Notes under the pieces: generated by a model
What the model was told of the DNA's origin: nothing
Databases searched by the model: none
The model's input: only the letters and a program-made list of their open reading frames with translations
Program-made: the position numbers and the translations under genes
Origin: Sanguibacter keddieii DSM 10542
GTDB taxonomy: Bacteria > Actinomycetota > Actinomycetes > Actinomycetales > Cellulomonadaceae
Direction of reading: 5' to 3'
DNA length: 64,000 nucleotides
Assembly: GCF_000024925.1 (NCBI RefSeq)
Contig: NC_013521.1
Span: 3,844,001-3,908,000, forward strand
Shown: positions 1 through 8,581 of the stretch, piece after piece
Numbering within the stretch: position 1 is the stretch's first letter
Layout: each line of letters opens with the position of its first letter

Positions 1-1
1 G

Positions 2-352
2 GCGATCCGGTCGGGCGTCGTGCTCGAGCGCTTCGACGCGTACGAGCCCTACGCCTTCTCCGACGCGGCGCCCGACCTCGCCCGCGAGCGCGCGCTGACC
101 CGCCTCGTGCGCTGGCTGCGGACGCAGCCGAAGGACCGCAGCGGGGTGTTCCGCGACATCGCGGTGCGTCGTCGCCCGCGGGAGACCGGCGGCGACCGCA
201 GCGCCTACCCCGAGCAGGCTGCGGCCGTCGGCGTCGACCTGGTGGTGGGTCCGCTCGTCGCGCGGGCCCTCGACGAGGTCGCCGCCGGCACCCGCGAGTT
301 CGGGTGGCACACCGTCGACGAGATCCGCGCGGAGCTCGCCGCACGCTCCTGA
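2..352 (+). CDS. 2-dehydropantoate 2-reductase-like protein, C-terminal fragment
   Basis: This is the 3' end of a gene; the frame is open from the first bases of the window, so the N-terminal NADP-binding half lies upstream. The visible ~117 residues resemble the C-terminal helical domain of ketopantoate reductases (ApbA/PanE type), with the segment KDRSGVFRDIAVRRRPRE matching the family pattern of a conserved Ser-Gly, an Arg-Asp and a run of basic residues that helps bind ketopantoate. The family reduces 2-dehydropantoate to pantoate in pantothenate synthesis, but actinobacteria carry several paralogs of unknown substrate and no pantothenate gene is visible nearby. An internal GTG at 20 is unlikely to be the real start. 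Confidence 0.6.
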   Translation, partial: AIRSGVVLERFDAYEPYAFSDAAPDLARERALTRLVRWLRTQPKDRSGVFRDIAVRRRPRETGGDRSAYPEQAAAVGVDLVVGPLVARALDEVAAGTREFGWHTVDEIRAELAARS

Positions 353-456
353 GCTGCACGACCTGAGACCTGCCCCGGGACGCCCGACCTGGCACGCCCT
401 GCCTGACGCACCTGACCACCACCCTCCGTCCCGCTCCCCCTCCTCCCAGCACCAGA

Positions 457-2100
457 ATGCGAGCCCTACCCATGAGACCGACCCAGTCCGTCCTGCCTGC
501 CGCCGTCGTGGCGACCGCCCTGCTGCTCTCCGCGTGCGGCGGCGGCTCGACCGCCTCGACCGGCGGTGGCAGCGACGACGCCGACCTCACGCCCGTCGCC
601 GGCGGGACCCTGCGCTACGGCCTGCAGGCCGACCCGCAGTGCCTCGACCCGCGCCAGGGCGGCCTCACCGTGAGCCTCACGGTCACCCGCTCGGTGGTCG
701 ACAGCCTGCTCGACCAGGACCCGGAGACCGGCGACATCGAGCCGTGGCTCGCCGAGTCGTGGGAGGTCAACGAGGACGCATCGGAGTTCACCTACCACCT
801 GCGCGACGACGTGACCTTCTCCGACGGGGAGCCCCTCACGGCAGAGCTCGTCAAGAAGAACTTCGACTCGATCGCCGACCTCGGCCCGCTCGCGGGCCTG
901 CCGCTCCAGTACCTCACCGGGTACGAGGGCACGGAGGTCGTGGACGAGCACACCGCGAAGATCAGCTTCTCGGCGCCGAACGCCCAGTTCCTCCAGGCCA
1001 GCTCGAGCATGTCCCTCGGGCTGCTGTCCTCCGCGAGCCTCGACAAGACGCCCGAGGAGCTGTGCACCGGTGCCTACGCGGCCTCCGGGCCGTTCGTCAT
1101 CGACAGCTACGAGCCGAGCACCAGCGTGGTCATCACGCGACGCGACGGCTACGACTGGGCTCCCGGACGTGCCGCGCACACCGGTGACGCGTACCTCGAC
1201 CGGGTCGAGTTCTCGGTGATCCCCGAGGGCTCGGTGCGCACCGGGTCGCTCGTCTCCGGCCAGCTCGAGGTGATCGGCGACGTCCCCACCCAGGACCTTC
1301 CCCAGCTGCAGTCGGGCGACCAGTACCAGGTGGTCTCGCGGCCCAACCCCGGCAACGCCGGCGGGTTCCTCGTCAACACCACCCGCCCGGTCCTCGACGA
1401 CCCCACGGTCCGTGAGGCGCTGCTGCTCGGCGTGGACCGGTCGCTCGTATCCTCGACGCTGTTCTTCGACGAGGCGCCGCCCGCCACGGCCGTGCTGTCG
1501 AGCTCGACGCCCGGGTGGAGCGACCTGAGCGACTCCCTCGCCTACGACGCCGACGCCGCCGCGGCAGCGCTCGAGGACGCCGGCTGGGTCGCCGGGTCCG
1601 ACGGGGTCCGCGAGAAGGACGGCCAGCGGCTCACGATCGAGGCCACGTGGAACCCCGCGATCGGGTGGGGCAAGCAGGTCCTCGAGTTCGCCCAGCAGGA
1701 CTACGCCAAGATCGGCGTCGAGCTGACCATCCGCACCATCACCCTGCCCGAGCTCAACCAGGTGCTCGGCGACCGCGACTACGACCTCTTCTACAACTCG
1801 CAGACCCGCCCCGACCCCGACGTGCTGTGGGGCAACTTCTCGCCCGCGAACCCGGCCAACCGCCACGGCGGCACGGACGACGAGCTCGCCGCGGTCCTCG
1901 ACGAGCAGCGCACCACCACCGACCCGGCGGTCCGCTTCCCGCTCGTCGAGACGGCCCAGGAGCTCATCCTGGCCGACGGGTTCACGGTGCCGATCGTCGA
2001 GAGCGTGTCGATCCTCGGCGCCGCGTCGACCGTGCACGGCATCGACTGGGAGGCGTCGTCGAAGCCCGTCTTCTACGACATCTGGATCTCCCAGGGCTGA
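457..2100 (+). CDS. ABC transporter substrate-binding lipoprotein, family 5
   Basis: A 547-residue extracellular solute-binding protein of SBP family 5 (peptide/nickel/opine type). The N-terminus is a lipoprotein signal: a basic start, a hydrophobic stretch and the lipobox LSAC with the lipidated Cys at residue 27, followed by a Gly/Ser/Thr linker. The mature part has the usual family motifs, such as EPWLAESWEVNEDASEFTYHLRD read across residues ~90-115, and a C-terminal domain ending in DIWISQG. No permease or ATPase lies next to it, so it is an orphan binding protein that must use a transporter encoded elsewhere. The start is uncertain: ATG at 472 would give a shorter n-region, and neither start has a clear ribosome binding site. 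Confidence 0.9.
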   Translation: MRALPMRPTQSVLPAAVVATALLLSACGGGSTASTGGGSDDADLTPVAGGTLRYGLQADPQCLDPRQGGLTVSLTVTRSVVDSLLDQDPETGDIEPWLAESWEVNEDASEFTYHLRDDVTFSDGEPLTAELVKKNFDSIADLGPLAGLPLQYLTGYEGTEVVDEHTAKISFSAPNAQFLQASSSMSLGLLSSASLDKTPEELCTGAYAASGPFVIDSYEPSTSVVITRRDGYDWAPGRAAHTGDAYLDRVEFSVIPEGSVRTGSLVSGQLEVIGDVPTQDLPQLQSGDQYQVVSRPNPGNAGGFLVNTTRPVLDDPTVREALLLGVDRSLVSSTLFFDEAPPATAVLSSSTPGWSDLSDSLAYDADAAAAALEDAGWVAGSDGVREKDGQRLTIEATWNPAIGWGKQVLEFAQQDYAKIGVELTIRTITLPELNQVLGDRDYDLFYNSQTRPDPDVLWGNFSPANPANRHGGTDDELAAVLDEQRTTTDPAVRFPLVETAQELILADGFTVPIVESVSILGAASTVHGIDWEASSKPVFYDIWISQG

Positions 2101-2210
2101 GACGCGAACCCTGCACCACCAGCACGATCCGGTCGGCAGGTCGGGGGGCGGAGCGACGGGAGCCACCGCGCCCGCCCCCTGACCCCGACCTACGCTGGCC
2201 GGACAGCCAG

Positions 2211-2240
2211 CCACCGCACGACCGACCACCGCACGACCGA
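2211..2240. repeat. 15-bp perfect tandem duplication
   Basis: CCACCGCACGACCGA occurs twice in direct succession (2211-2225 and 2226-2240), just upstream of the metalloprotease start. It may be a simple replication-slippage duplication in the 5' leader. A TACGCT hexamer at about 2191 is a possible -10 box for the downstream gene. Confidence 0.7.
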
Positions 2241-2265
2241 CCCGACGACGACAGGACCTCACCTC

Positions 2266-4818
2266 GTGACCTCGTTCCCCACGCTCGTCCCCGCCCGCAG
2301 CACCGAGACCGGAGGCTGGAGCGCCTCGCACGACGCCCCGGGCGCCGACGGCACCGCGCTGCTCGCCGTCCCGCGGTCCGGGGGGCAGCTGTTGCTGCTC
2401 ACCGGCATCGAGCGCGGCATCGGGTCGAGCGGGCTGTGGCTGGACCGCGGGCAGCCCGGCGACGTGCGCCTCGTGCACCTGCGGGTGGTCGGGGACCGGG
2501 TGCTGCTCGTCCAGGACAACAAGCACTTCACGGTGGTGTCCGACGACCCCGCGGCGGTCCAGGCCGGCGACGACTCCTTCGCGCGGTCGGTCCTGTGGTC
2601 GGCGCCCGTGGTCGAGCACCGCGGCGACGGCACCGTCGTCGTGGACGCGGCGTCGCTCGCCACGAGCGACCTGCTCGCCGTGAGCGCACGGCTGGCGCGC
2701 GCGAAGCAGGGTGACCTGCGGCTCGACGCGGCACGGTCGTATCTCGTCTCGGCGACCACGGGGCCGGGCGGGCCGACGACGGCGGGCGGCACGTCGGGGG
2801 CGCGCAGCACGTCGGCGGCGGGCAGCACCTCGGGCGACAGCGAGCCCGCACGCACCCCCGGCTCGGTGGAGCTCTCGGCGGTGCTCACCTTCGCCGGGCG
2901 CGGCGAGGGGGCGCTGCTCGCCCAGGTGAGCCCGGACCCGGACGCGGTCTCGATCACGCAGCGCGTGAGCCTGGTCCCGCTGCCCGAGGGCTACGCACCC
3001 CGCACCTTCCACCCGGGCGCGGGCGGCTACGGCAAGGGCTTCGCGGACCACGCGCTGCCCGGCGGCCGCAGCGTCGACGTCCGGGTGCAGCCGCGCTTCC
3101 GGCTCGACAAGACCACGCCCGGGACGGCGCCCAGCACCGTCCACGACCCGATCGTGTTCCACGTGGACCCGGCGATCCCCGAGCCCTACCGCAGCGCCGT
3201 GATCGAGGGCGGCAGCTGGTGGGCCGAGGGCTTCGAGGCGGCCGGGTTCGTCGACGCGTACCGGGTCGAGGTGCGCGGCGAGGACGTCGACCCCTTCGCC
3301 GCCCGCACGTCGTCGCTGTGGTGGGTGCACCGCACCAACCGCGGATGGTCCCAGGGTGCCGCGCTCACCGACCCGCGCACCGGGGAGATCCTCTCCGGGC
3401 GCGTGCGTCTCGGGTCGCAGCGCATCCACCAGCTCACGCTGATCGCCGAGGCGCTCCTCGCGCCCTACGGCCACGTCGACGAGGCGCGCCGGCTCGCGGC
3501 GGTCGAGGAGCTCGTGCTCGCCCGGCTCCGGCAGCTCGCCGCCCACGAGATCGGCCACGCCCTGGGGTTCATGCACAACTACGCCTCGCACCAGCACCCG
3601 CAGGCCTCCGTCATGGACTACCCGCACCCCCGCGTGCGGCTCGGCGACGACGGCGAGGTCGACGTGTCGGACGCCTACCCCGTCGGCCTCGGCCCGTGGG
3701 ACGTCTTCGCCGTCCGGCACGCCTACCAGGACTTCGCGCCGGGCGAGGAGGCCGCGGGTCTCGAGTCCCTGCGGCGCGAGGCCACCGCGGCCGGCCTCAC
3801 CTACCTCACCGACGACGACGGCCACCATGCCGAGGCCGCGTCGCCGGACGCCGTGCCGTGGGTGCACGGTGCGGAGCCGGTGGGCTCGCTCGAGAACCTG
3901 CTGCAGGTCCGGGCCAAGGCCCTGCGGGCCTTCTCCCCGGGCGTCGTGGCTCCCGACCGTCAGGCCGGGGAGATCGAGGAGCGGCTCGTGCCGCTCTACC
4001 TGCTGCACCGCTACCAGGTGCCAGCCGTCGCCCGGCTGCTCGGTGGCGTGGAGTACGCCTACACGCTGGCCGGCGAGGCGGCGACGGGCAACCGCGTGGT
4101 CCCCGGCTCCGAGCAGAGGCGAGCGCTGTCCGTGCTGACCGACCTGCTCTCGCCCCAGGTGCTCGCGCTGCCGTCGTCCGTGCTGCGGACCGTCGTGCCG
4201 CCGGCCATCCGGTACGAGCGCACGGCCGAGTACCTCACGCCTCGCCGCGGCCTCGTCTTCGACCCCTTCACCGCGGTCGGAGCCGGCGCCGGGCTCGTCG
4301 CCGAACAGCTCTTCGCGCCCGGGCGGCTCAACCGCGTCGCGTGGCAGGCGGCCGAGGGGACATCGGCACAGGGCGGGTCGGGTCAGGGCACAGCGGCTGG
4401 GAGCGCGGCTGCGGGGGGAGCCGACGACGTGCCGACGGTCGCGGAGGTCGTCGCGACCGTCCTCGACGCGGCCTGGGACGCGCCCGGCACCGGCGACGCG
4501 CTCACCGAGGCCGTCCGGCAGGCGACCGCGTGGACCGTGCTCCAGCACCTCGTCGCGACGCTCGCCGGGGGCGGGCTGCACCTGCCGGTCGCCGCGACCG
4601 TGACGACTTCGCTGGCCGACGCCGTCGACCGGCTGGAGGACAGGCTCGACGCGGCGCCCGAGGCTGCGGGCTCAGGCGCCGCGGGCGCGGGGTCTGCGGG
4701 CTGGGCGACCGACCGTGGCTGGGACCACCTCGTGCGGACCGCACGGCTCGCCGCGACGGACGCGTCGGCGGTCGACCTCGGCCCGCTGCCGGTGATCCCG
4801 CCCGGGGCACCGATCTGA
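2266..4818 (+). CDS. Zinc-dependent metalloprotease (DUF5117/DUF4953-type, metzincin motif)
   Basis: An 850-residue protein of the actinobacterial zinc-dependent metalloprotease family. The extended zinc motif HEIGHALGFMHN (His427, Glu428, His431, His437) is present, followed by a Met-turn-like SVMDY with Met450, both hallmarks of metzincin-type peptidases. The N-terminal ~200 residues form the beta-rich domain typical of this family, interrupted by a low-complexity Gly/Ser/Thr-rich insert at about residues 160-205. No signal peptide is visible; the protein starts MTSFPTLVPARSTETGGW, so it is probably cytoplasmic or exported in another way. The start is GTG with an AGGA upstream. The natural substrate is unknown. 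Confidence 0.88.
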   Translation: MTSFPTLVPARSTETGGWSASHDAPGADGTALLAVPRSGGQLLLLTGIERGIGSSGLWLDRGQPGDVRLVHLRVVGDRVLLVQDNKHFTVVSDDPAAVQAGDDSFARSVLWSAPVVEHRGDGTVVVDAASLATSDLLAVSARLARAKQGDLRLDAARSYLVSATTGPGGPTTAGGTSGARSTSAAGSTSGDSEPARTPGSVELSAVLTFAGRGEGALLAQVSPDPDAVSITQRVSLVPLPEGYAPRTFHPGAGGYGKGFADHALPGGRSVDVRVQPRFRLDKTTPGTAPSTVHDPIVFHVDPAIPEPYRSAVIEGGSWWAEGFEAAGFVDAYRVEVRGEDVDPFAARTSSLWWVHRTNRGWSQGAALTDPRTGEILSGRVRLGSQRIHQLTLIAEALLAPYGHVDEARRLAAVEELVLARLRQLAAHEIGHALGFMHNYASHQHPQASVMDYPHPRVRLGDDGEVDVSDAYPVGLGPWDVFAVRHAYQDFAPGEEAAGLESLRREATAAGLTYLTDDDGHHAEAASPDAVPWVHGAEPVGSLENLLQVRAKALRAFSPGVVAPDRQAGEIEERLVPLYLLHRYQVPAVARLLGGVEYAYTLAGEAATGNRVVPGSEQRRALSVLTDLLSPQVLALPSSVLRTVVPPAIRYERTAEYLTPRRGLVFDPFTAVGAGAGLVAEQLFAPGRLNRVAWQAAEGTSAQGGSGQGTAAGSAAAGGADDVPTVAEVVATVLDAAWDAPGTGDALTEAVRQATAWTVLQHLVATLAGGGLHLPVAATVTTSLADAVDRLEDRLDAAPEAAGSGAAGAGSAGWATDRGWDHLVRTARLAATDASAVDLGPLPVIPPGAPI

Positions 4819-4921
4819 GGAGCCGCTGGGCTGAGGAGACGTCGGTCCGACAAGACCGGGAGAGGTTCGCGGGTGGGCAGAGCCGGGCTGGGCTGGGCTG
4901 GGATCGGCTGCCGGAGCCCGC

Positions 4922-5524
4922 TCAGCCTCGGGTGACCCGTCGGACCAGGTCCTCCCAGGCGTCGGCCAGGCGATCGAGGTCGATCTGCAGGTCCCGGGTC
5001 TCGAAGAGCACGAGGGCAGCGTCGAGAGAGGAGAGCATCGTGAGCGTGAGGACCTGGAGGTCGCCGTCGACACCGGCCTGCCCGAGGAGCATCTGCACGT
5101 GCATCGCGGACGCGGCGTGCGCCGGTGCGGCGTACCGCAGCGCGGACTCGGACTCGACGCTGCGCAAGATGTCGCCCTGGACCGTCACCAGCCGCAGCCG
5201 CTCGCGCCCGAAGGCCACGAGACGGTCGACAGGGTCCGCGCCAGGCCCGAGCGGGGCCGGGCCGGAGAGGAACCCGTGCTGGAACTGCAGCTCGCTGTCG
5301 TTGAGCAGGTCGTGGAGCAGGCCGGCGCGGGACCCGAACCGTCGGAAGATCGTGCCCTTGCCGAGGCCTGCGGCACGGGCGAGCCCGTCCATGGTGAGCG
5401 CGTCGACGCCGACCTCGTCGACGATGGCGCGGGCCGTGACGAGCAGGTGCTCGCGGTTGCGGGCGGCGTCGGCACGCTCGCAGGCCGCGGTGCTCGCCGG
5501 CGCGGGGAAGCCCAGGGACGTCAT
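4922..5524 (-). CDS. TetR-family transcriptional regulator
   Basis: A 200-residue TetR regulator. The N-terminal helix-turn-helix is clear (ALTMDGLARAAGLGKGTIFR), and the rest is a helical ligand-binding domain. An upstream extension of the frame exists, but ATG at 5524 is preceded by GGAGG at a good distance, so I use that start. It is divergent from the flavin reductase at 5790, and the shared intergenic region holds a TetR-type operator (5628-5649). It most likely represses the reductase and itself in response to an electrophile, quinone or similar ligand. The ligand is inferred from context only. Confidence 0.88.
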   Translation of the reverse strand: MTSLGFPAPASTAACERADAARNREHLLVTARAIVDEVGVDALTMDGLARAAGLGKGTIFRRFGSRAGLLHDLLNDSELQFQHGFLSGPAPLGPGADPVDRLVAFGRERLRLVTVQGDILRSVESESALRYAAPAHAASAMHVQMLLGQAGVDGDLQVLTLTMLSSLDAALVLFETRDLQIDLDRLADAWEDLVRRVTRG

Positions 5525-5627
5525 CGCGGGCCTCCTCACCTGGTCGACGGTCGTGCGCTCCGACGAGCCTATCGTCGCGCTCGCGGGGCTGAAGACCTCC
5601 GACCGGGTGAGACGCACGTCACGCTGC

Positions 5628-5649
5628 TAAACGGACCACGGTCCGCTTA
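5628..5649. promoter_or_regulatory. TetR-type operator between divergent tetR and flavin reductase
   Basis: Inverted repeat with arms TAAACGGACC and GGTCCGCTTA around an AC spacer; nine of ten positions pair. The GCGGACC-type arm is common among TetR operators. A TATGCT hexamer (5648-5653) overlapping its right edge can serve as -10 for the + strand gene, so binding would block transcription. Confidence 0.75.
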
Positions 5650-5789
5650 TGCTGGTCGAGCGGTCACCGCACCGCACGCACACTTCGCAGGCCACCGGGC
5701 GAGCACACGACCCTCGCACGGACGCCCTGCACGCACACAGCACCTGAGCACCTCCGAGCACCACCCCCCGAACCCCGTGAGGACATCCC

Positions 5790-6356
5790 ATGTCAGACGT
5801 CTCCATCCTCGTCCTGGTCGGCAGCCTGCGCTCCGGCTCGAAGAACCGTGAGCTCGCCGAGGCCGCGGTCGACCTCGCCCCCGAGGGCACCACGCTCACG
5901 ATCTTCGAGGGCTTGGCCGACCTCCCCTTCTACAACGAGGACATCGACCTCCCGGACTCGGCCCCCGCCGGCGCCACCGCGTTCCGCGAGGCGCTCGCCG
6001 CCGCCGACGCCGTCCTCGCCGTCTCCCCCGAGCACAACGGCACCATCCCCGCCGTGCTCAAGAACGCCATCGACTGGGCCTCGCGCCCCTTCGGCGCGAG
6101 CGCCATCTCCGGCAAGCCCGTCGCCGTCGTCGGCAGCGCCTACGGCCAGTTCGGCGGCGTGTGGGCCCACGACGAGGCCCGCAAGGCCTTCGGCATCGCC
6201 GGCGCGAACGTCCTCGGCGACATCACGCTCTCCATCCCCGGCTCGGTCGTCCGCTTCGCCGAGACGCATCCGCGCGACGACTCCGAGGTCGTCGAGCAGC
6301 TGACGGCCGTCCTCGCCGCGACCGTCTCGGCCGCCCGCGAGGCCGTCGCCGCCTGA
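5790..6356 (+). CDS. NADPH-dependent FMN reductase
   Basis: A 188-residue flavodoxin-fold reductase. The FMN phosphate loop GSLRSGSKNRELA is at residues ~11-23, and the motif SPEHNGTIPAVLKNAIDW (~77-95) is the conserved flavin and dimer-contact segment of the NADPH:FMN reductase/azoreductase-like family. These enzymes reduce FMN, quinones or azo compounds with NAD(P)H. The divergent TetR gene and the operator between them suggest inducible detoxification. It is the only clear flavin reductase in this window, and the flavin-dependent monooxygenases at 24-35.6 kb need reduced FMN, so a supporting role is possible but not shown. Confidence 0.88.
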   Translation: MSDVSILVLVGSLRSGSKNRELAEAAVDLAPEGTTLTIFEGLADLPFYNEDIDLPDSAPAGATAFREALAAADAVLAVSPEHNGTIPAVLKNAIDWASRPFGASAISGKPVAVVGSAYGQFGGVWAHDEARKAFGIAGANVLGDITLSIPGSVVRFAETHPRDDSEVVEQLTAVLAATVSAAREAVAA

Positions 6357-6394
6357 CGCACGACGCACACGGGCTCGCGCGGACGCGCGGGTCT

Positions 6395-6440
6395 GCACGT
6401 GAAGGCCGCACCGACACCCGTCGGTGCGGCCTTCACGTGC
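6395..6440. terminator. Bidirectional hairpin between convergent genes
   Basis: A perfect 21-bp stem (6395-6415 with 6420-6440) closed by a four-base ACCC loop. It lies between the convergent ends of the flavin reductase and the DivIVA-like gene. There is no T-tract on either side. Confidence 0.75.
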
Positions 6441-6483
6441 TCGGCTCGCACCTCTCGTCGAGGCCAGCACCGCGGCCTTCGCC

Positions 6484-6768
6484 TCAGCGCGCGACGATCT
6501 CCCATCGCGCCAACGCGTCGGCCACCTGCCGCAGGAACGGGTCGACGGCATCGGCGGCGTAGACCTCACGCCACCGCGTCAACGGGAAGTCTGCGCTGCG
6601 CACCTCGGACGACGTGACCGTCGCGGCAGCGGCGGTCCCACCCTCCTCGTAGTGCCGGAAGGCGACGACGCACCGGTCGAGCAGGGTGTCGACGTCGACG
6701 CACGCATAGCCGTGCCGGAACTTCATCGCCGGGAACCGGGCCCCCACCACGTCGTCAGCAGATGTCAT
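6484..6768 (-). CDS. Small DivIVA-domain-like protein
   Basis: A 94-residue protein with two short segments that resemble the actinobacterial DivIVA-type motif (F, basic residue, GY, VD, L). The first is FPAMKFRHGYACVDVDTLL near residue 14, and the second, weaker one is FPLTRWREVYAADAVDPFL near residue 59. Full DivIVA/Wag31 proteins are much longer and have a coiled-coil tail, which is missing here. A TACGGT box ends six bases before ATG 6768, so the mRNA is probably leaderless; I therefore prefer this start to GTG 6774. The function is unknown; a role at the membrane or septum is only a guess from the motif. Confidence 0.65.
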   Translation of the reverse strand: MTSADDVVGARFPAMKFRHGYACVDVDTLLDRCVVAFRHYEEGGTAAAATVTSSEVRSADFPLTRWREVYAADAVDPFLRQVADALARWEIVAR

Positions 6769-6881
6769 CGTCACACCGTAGGCGATGACGCCGCGTCTTC
6801 TGCTCTCCGTCAGCGCTGCTCATCGATGTGCAGGCACGGGACGGGCTCAGCGGTTACCCCGCACGCCTCAGCCCATCGGTC

Positions 6882-8033
6882 TCAGGGCAGGACGTGCTCG
6901 GCCCGGTACCTGTCCAGGACGGCGAGCAGCGCGCGCTCGGTGCTCACGTAACCGGTGTACCCGGCGAGGCGAGAGCGCGTCATGTCCGCGAGCATGTCGC
7001 CCTCACGACCGAGGTCGCCGTCCGTGTGCCACCACGAGGCGACCCGCGAGAGGTCCGGCTCGACGAGGCCGTGCTCGGCGACGAGGCGCTCCCAGACCGG
7101 GGCCGCGTCGGCCATCTGCACCTCGAGGGTCGCCGGCTCGTCGCCGGGTCCCTGCGGCTCGACTCCCAGGTGGGCCGCGAGCGCGGGCCACAGCCTGCGC
7201 CACCGGACCTGGTCGCCGTCGACGATGTTGAAGGCGGTGTCCGCGGCACCCGGGGTGGTCGCCGCCCACAGCTGGTGGTCGGCGAGGAGCGCCGCGTCGG
7301 TGAGGTCGACGAGGGAGCTCCACGCGCTCACGGAGCCGGGGAACACGAAGGGCCGGCCGGTGGCACGGACGACCGCGGCGTAGGCGCCGAGGGTCGACGC
7401 GAGGTTCATGGCGTTGCCCACGGCGTGCCCGATCACGGTGTGCGCGCGGTGCACGGACCAGGTGAAACCGTGCTCGGTGGCGGCAGCGGAGAGCTCGTCC
7501 TCCTGGGCGTAGTAGAAGTTCTCGACCGGGCGGCGCTCGGCGTCCTCGAGGAACGGGGTGTCGGGCAGCTCGCCGACGCCGTAGGCCTCGAACGGGCCGA
7601 GGTAGTGCTTGAGGCCGGTGACGAGCGTGACGTGGGACAGCGTGCCCTGCGGGCCGAGGACGGCGAGCAGGTCGCGGACCATGCCGCCGTTGACACGGAT
7701 GTTCTCCGCCTCGGTGTCCTGCCGCGCCCAGGCCGTGATGAACACGTGGGTGGGGCGCAGGTCGCCGAGCGCCTCCTGGAGGCTGCCCCGCGAGGTGAGG
7801 TCCGCAGCGACGTGCCCGGCGCCCGCGACGTCGACCGGCCGCCGCGACAGACCGGTGGTCTGCCAGCCGGCAGCGACGAGCTGCTCGACGAGCGCCGAGC
7901 CGGCGATGCCGGTGGCGCCGACGACCAGCGCGTGCGCGCCCTCGGGCGGGGTACGCACCGGGGTGGGGGCGCGGTCGGGAGAGGTGGTCGCGGGGGTGGG
8001 CGTCACGGGGGTGGGCGTCGCGTGGGTGGGCAC
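6882..8033 (-). CDS. NAD(P)-dependent PRISE-type reductase (extended SDR)
   Basis: A 383-residue atypical short-chain dehydrogenase of the PRISE group (progesterone 5-beta-reductase/iridoid synthase-like). The Rossmann motif ALVVGATGIAGSALVEQL follows a ~35-residue Pro/Thr-rich N-terminus. The family signatures TGLKHYLGPFEAYG, the active-site segment NFYYAQEDEL and NIVDGDQVRWRRLWP are all visible. Members reduce activated C=C bonds of enones with NADPH. The start is GTG with GGAGG five bases upstream. The low-complexity N-terminus comes from imperfect GGGTGGGCG repeats and might be variable. The substrate is not known. Confidence 0.85.
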   Translation of the reverse strand: MPTHATPTPVTPTPATTSPDRAPTPVRTPPEGAHALVVGATGIAGSALVEQLVAAGWQTTGLSRRPVDVAGAGHVAADLTSRGSLQEALGDLRPTHVFITAWARQDTEAENIRVNGGMVRDLLAVLGPQGTLSHVTLVTGLKHYLGPFEAYGVGELPDTPFLEDAERRPVENFYYAQEDELSAAATEHGFTWSVHRAHTVIGHAVGNAMNLASTLGAYAAVVRATGRPFVFPGSVSAWSSLVDLTDAALLADHQLWAATTPGAADTAFNIVDGDQVRWRRLWPALAAHLGVEPQGPGDEPATLEVQMADAAPVWERLVAEHGLVEPDLSRVASWWHTDGDLGREGDMLADMTRSRLAGYTGYVSTERALLAVLDRYRAEHVLP

Positions 8034-8078
8034 AGAGGCCTCCAGTCGGTGGTGGTCCAGCGGTCGGTCAGCAGTCGG

Positions 8079-8285
8079 TCAGCGGTCGCCGGTGAGGAAC
8101 AGGCCGAGCAGGCACAGCAGGCCGACGATCGTGGTCCCCCACATCAGCGGCCGCATCCTGCGGCGCATCGCCTCGCCCGCAGCGCCCTCTGCGCCCCAGC
8201 CGCCGCGCTTCGTGACGGTCAGCTGGAGGGCCAGGAGGGCGACGACGGACAGGACCCACCCGACGCTCAGCAGTATCTCGTTCAT
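8079..8285 (-). CDS. Small two-helix membrane protein
   Basis: A ~68-residue hypothetical protein with two predicted membrane helices (ILLSVGWVLSVVALLALQL and MWGTTIVGLLCLLGLFL) joined by a basic, Arg-rich loop. An in-frame ATG at 8321 would add 12 residues; I chose 8285 because the hydrophobic helix begins right after it and a GGAG lies just upstream. It is encoded behind the divergent promoter of the amidohydrolase. I do not recognise a family. Confidence 0.6.
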   Translation of the reverse strand: MNEILLSVGWVLSVVALLALQLTVTKRGGWGAEGAAGEAMRRRMRPLMWGTTIVGLLCLLGLFLTGDR

Positions 8286-8581
8286 CGTCTCCATGGTCGT
8301 GGCGGTCCCGACCGGTCGCATCCTGGGGCGACGTGCCGTCGGGCACAGGAGAGCAGCAGCCGCAGCGGCGGCGGGTCGTCGGTGGCAGCGCTCTCCCGCA
8401 TCGGGAGGCGTCGTCCAGCGCAGCGCGTCGTCTCAGCCTCCGAGAATCTGCCGTGACCGCTAGGTGGCCGTGGTCGTGCGCCTAGGGTGGCCAGAGACCT
8501 TCCGGGGCGCGGACCGCGTGCCCGGTCGCTGCACGCCCCGCCGACGCCCCCCCGCCGACGCACGCCGAGAGCAGGAGCCCG

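Noticed and set aside
466-4581. Very long open frame on the minus strand across the solute-binding protein and metalloprotease genes
   Set aside because: High GC keeps antisense frames open. The product is Arg/Gly/Val-rich low-complexity sequence with no domains, while the + strand frames have clear families and motifs. The same holds for long antisense frames over Tex (46837-49014), the acyl-CoA oxidase (53865-57236), the Opp operon (59902-62640) and purL.
5790-6356. Assigning the flavin reductase as the dedicated partner of the LLM operon
   Set aside because: It lies 18 kb away, has its own TetR operator and shares no visible regulatory site with the operon. It stays only a possibility.
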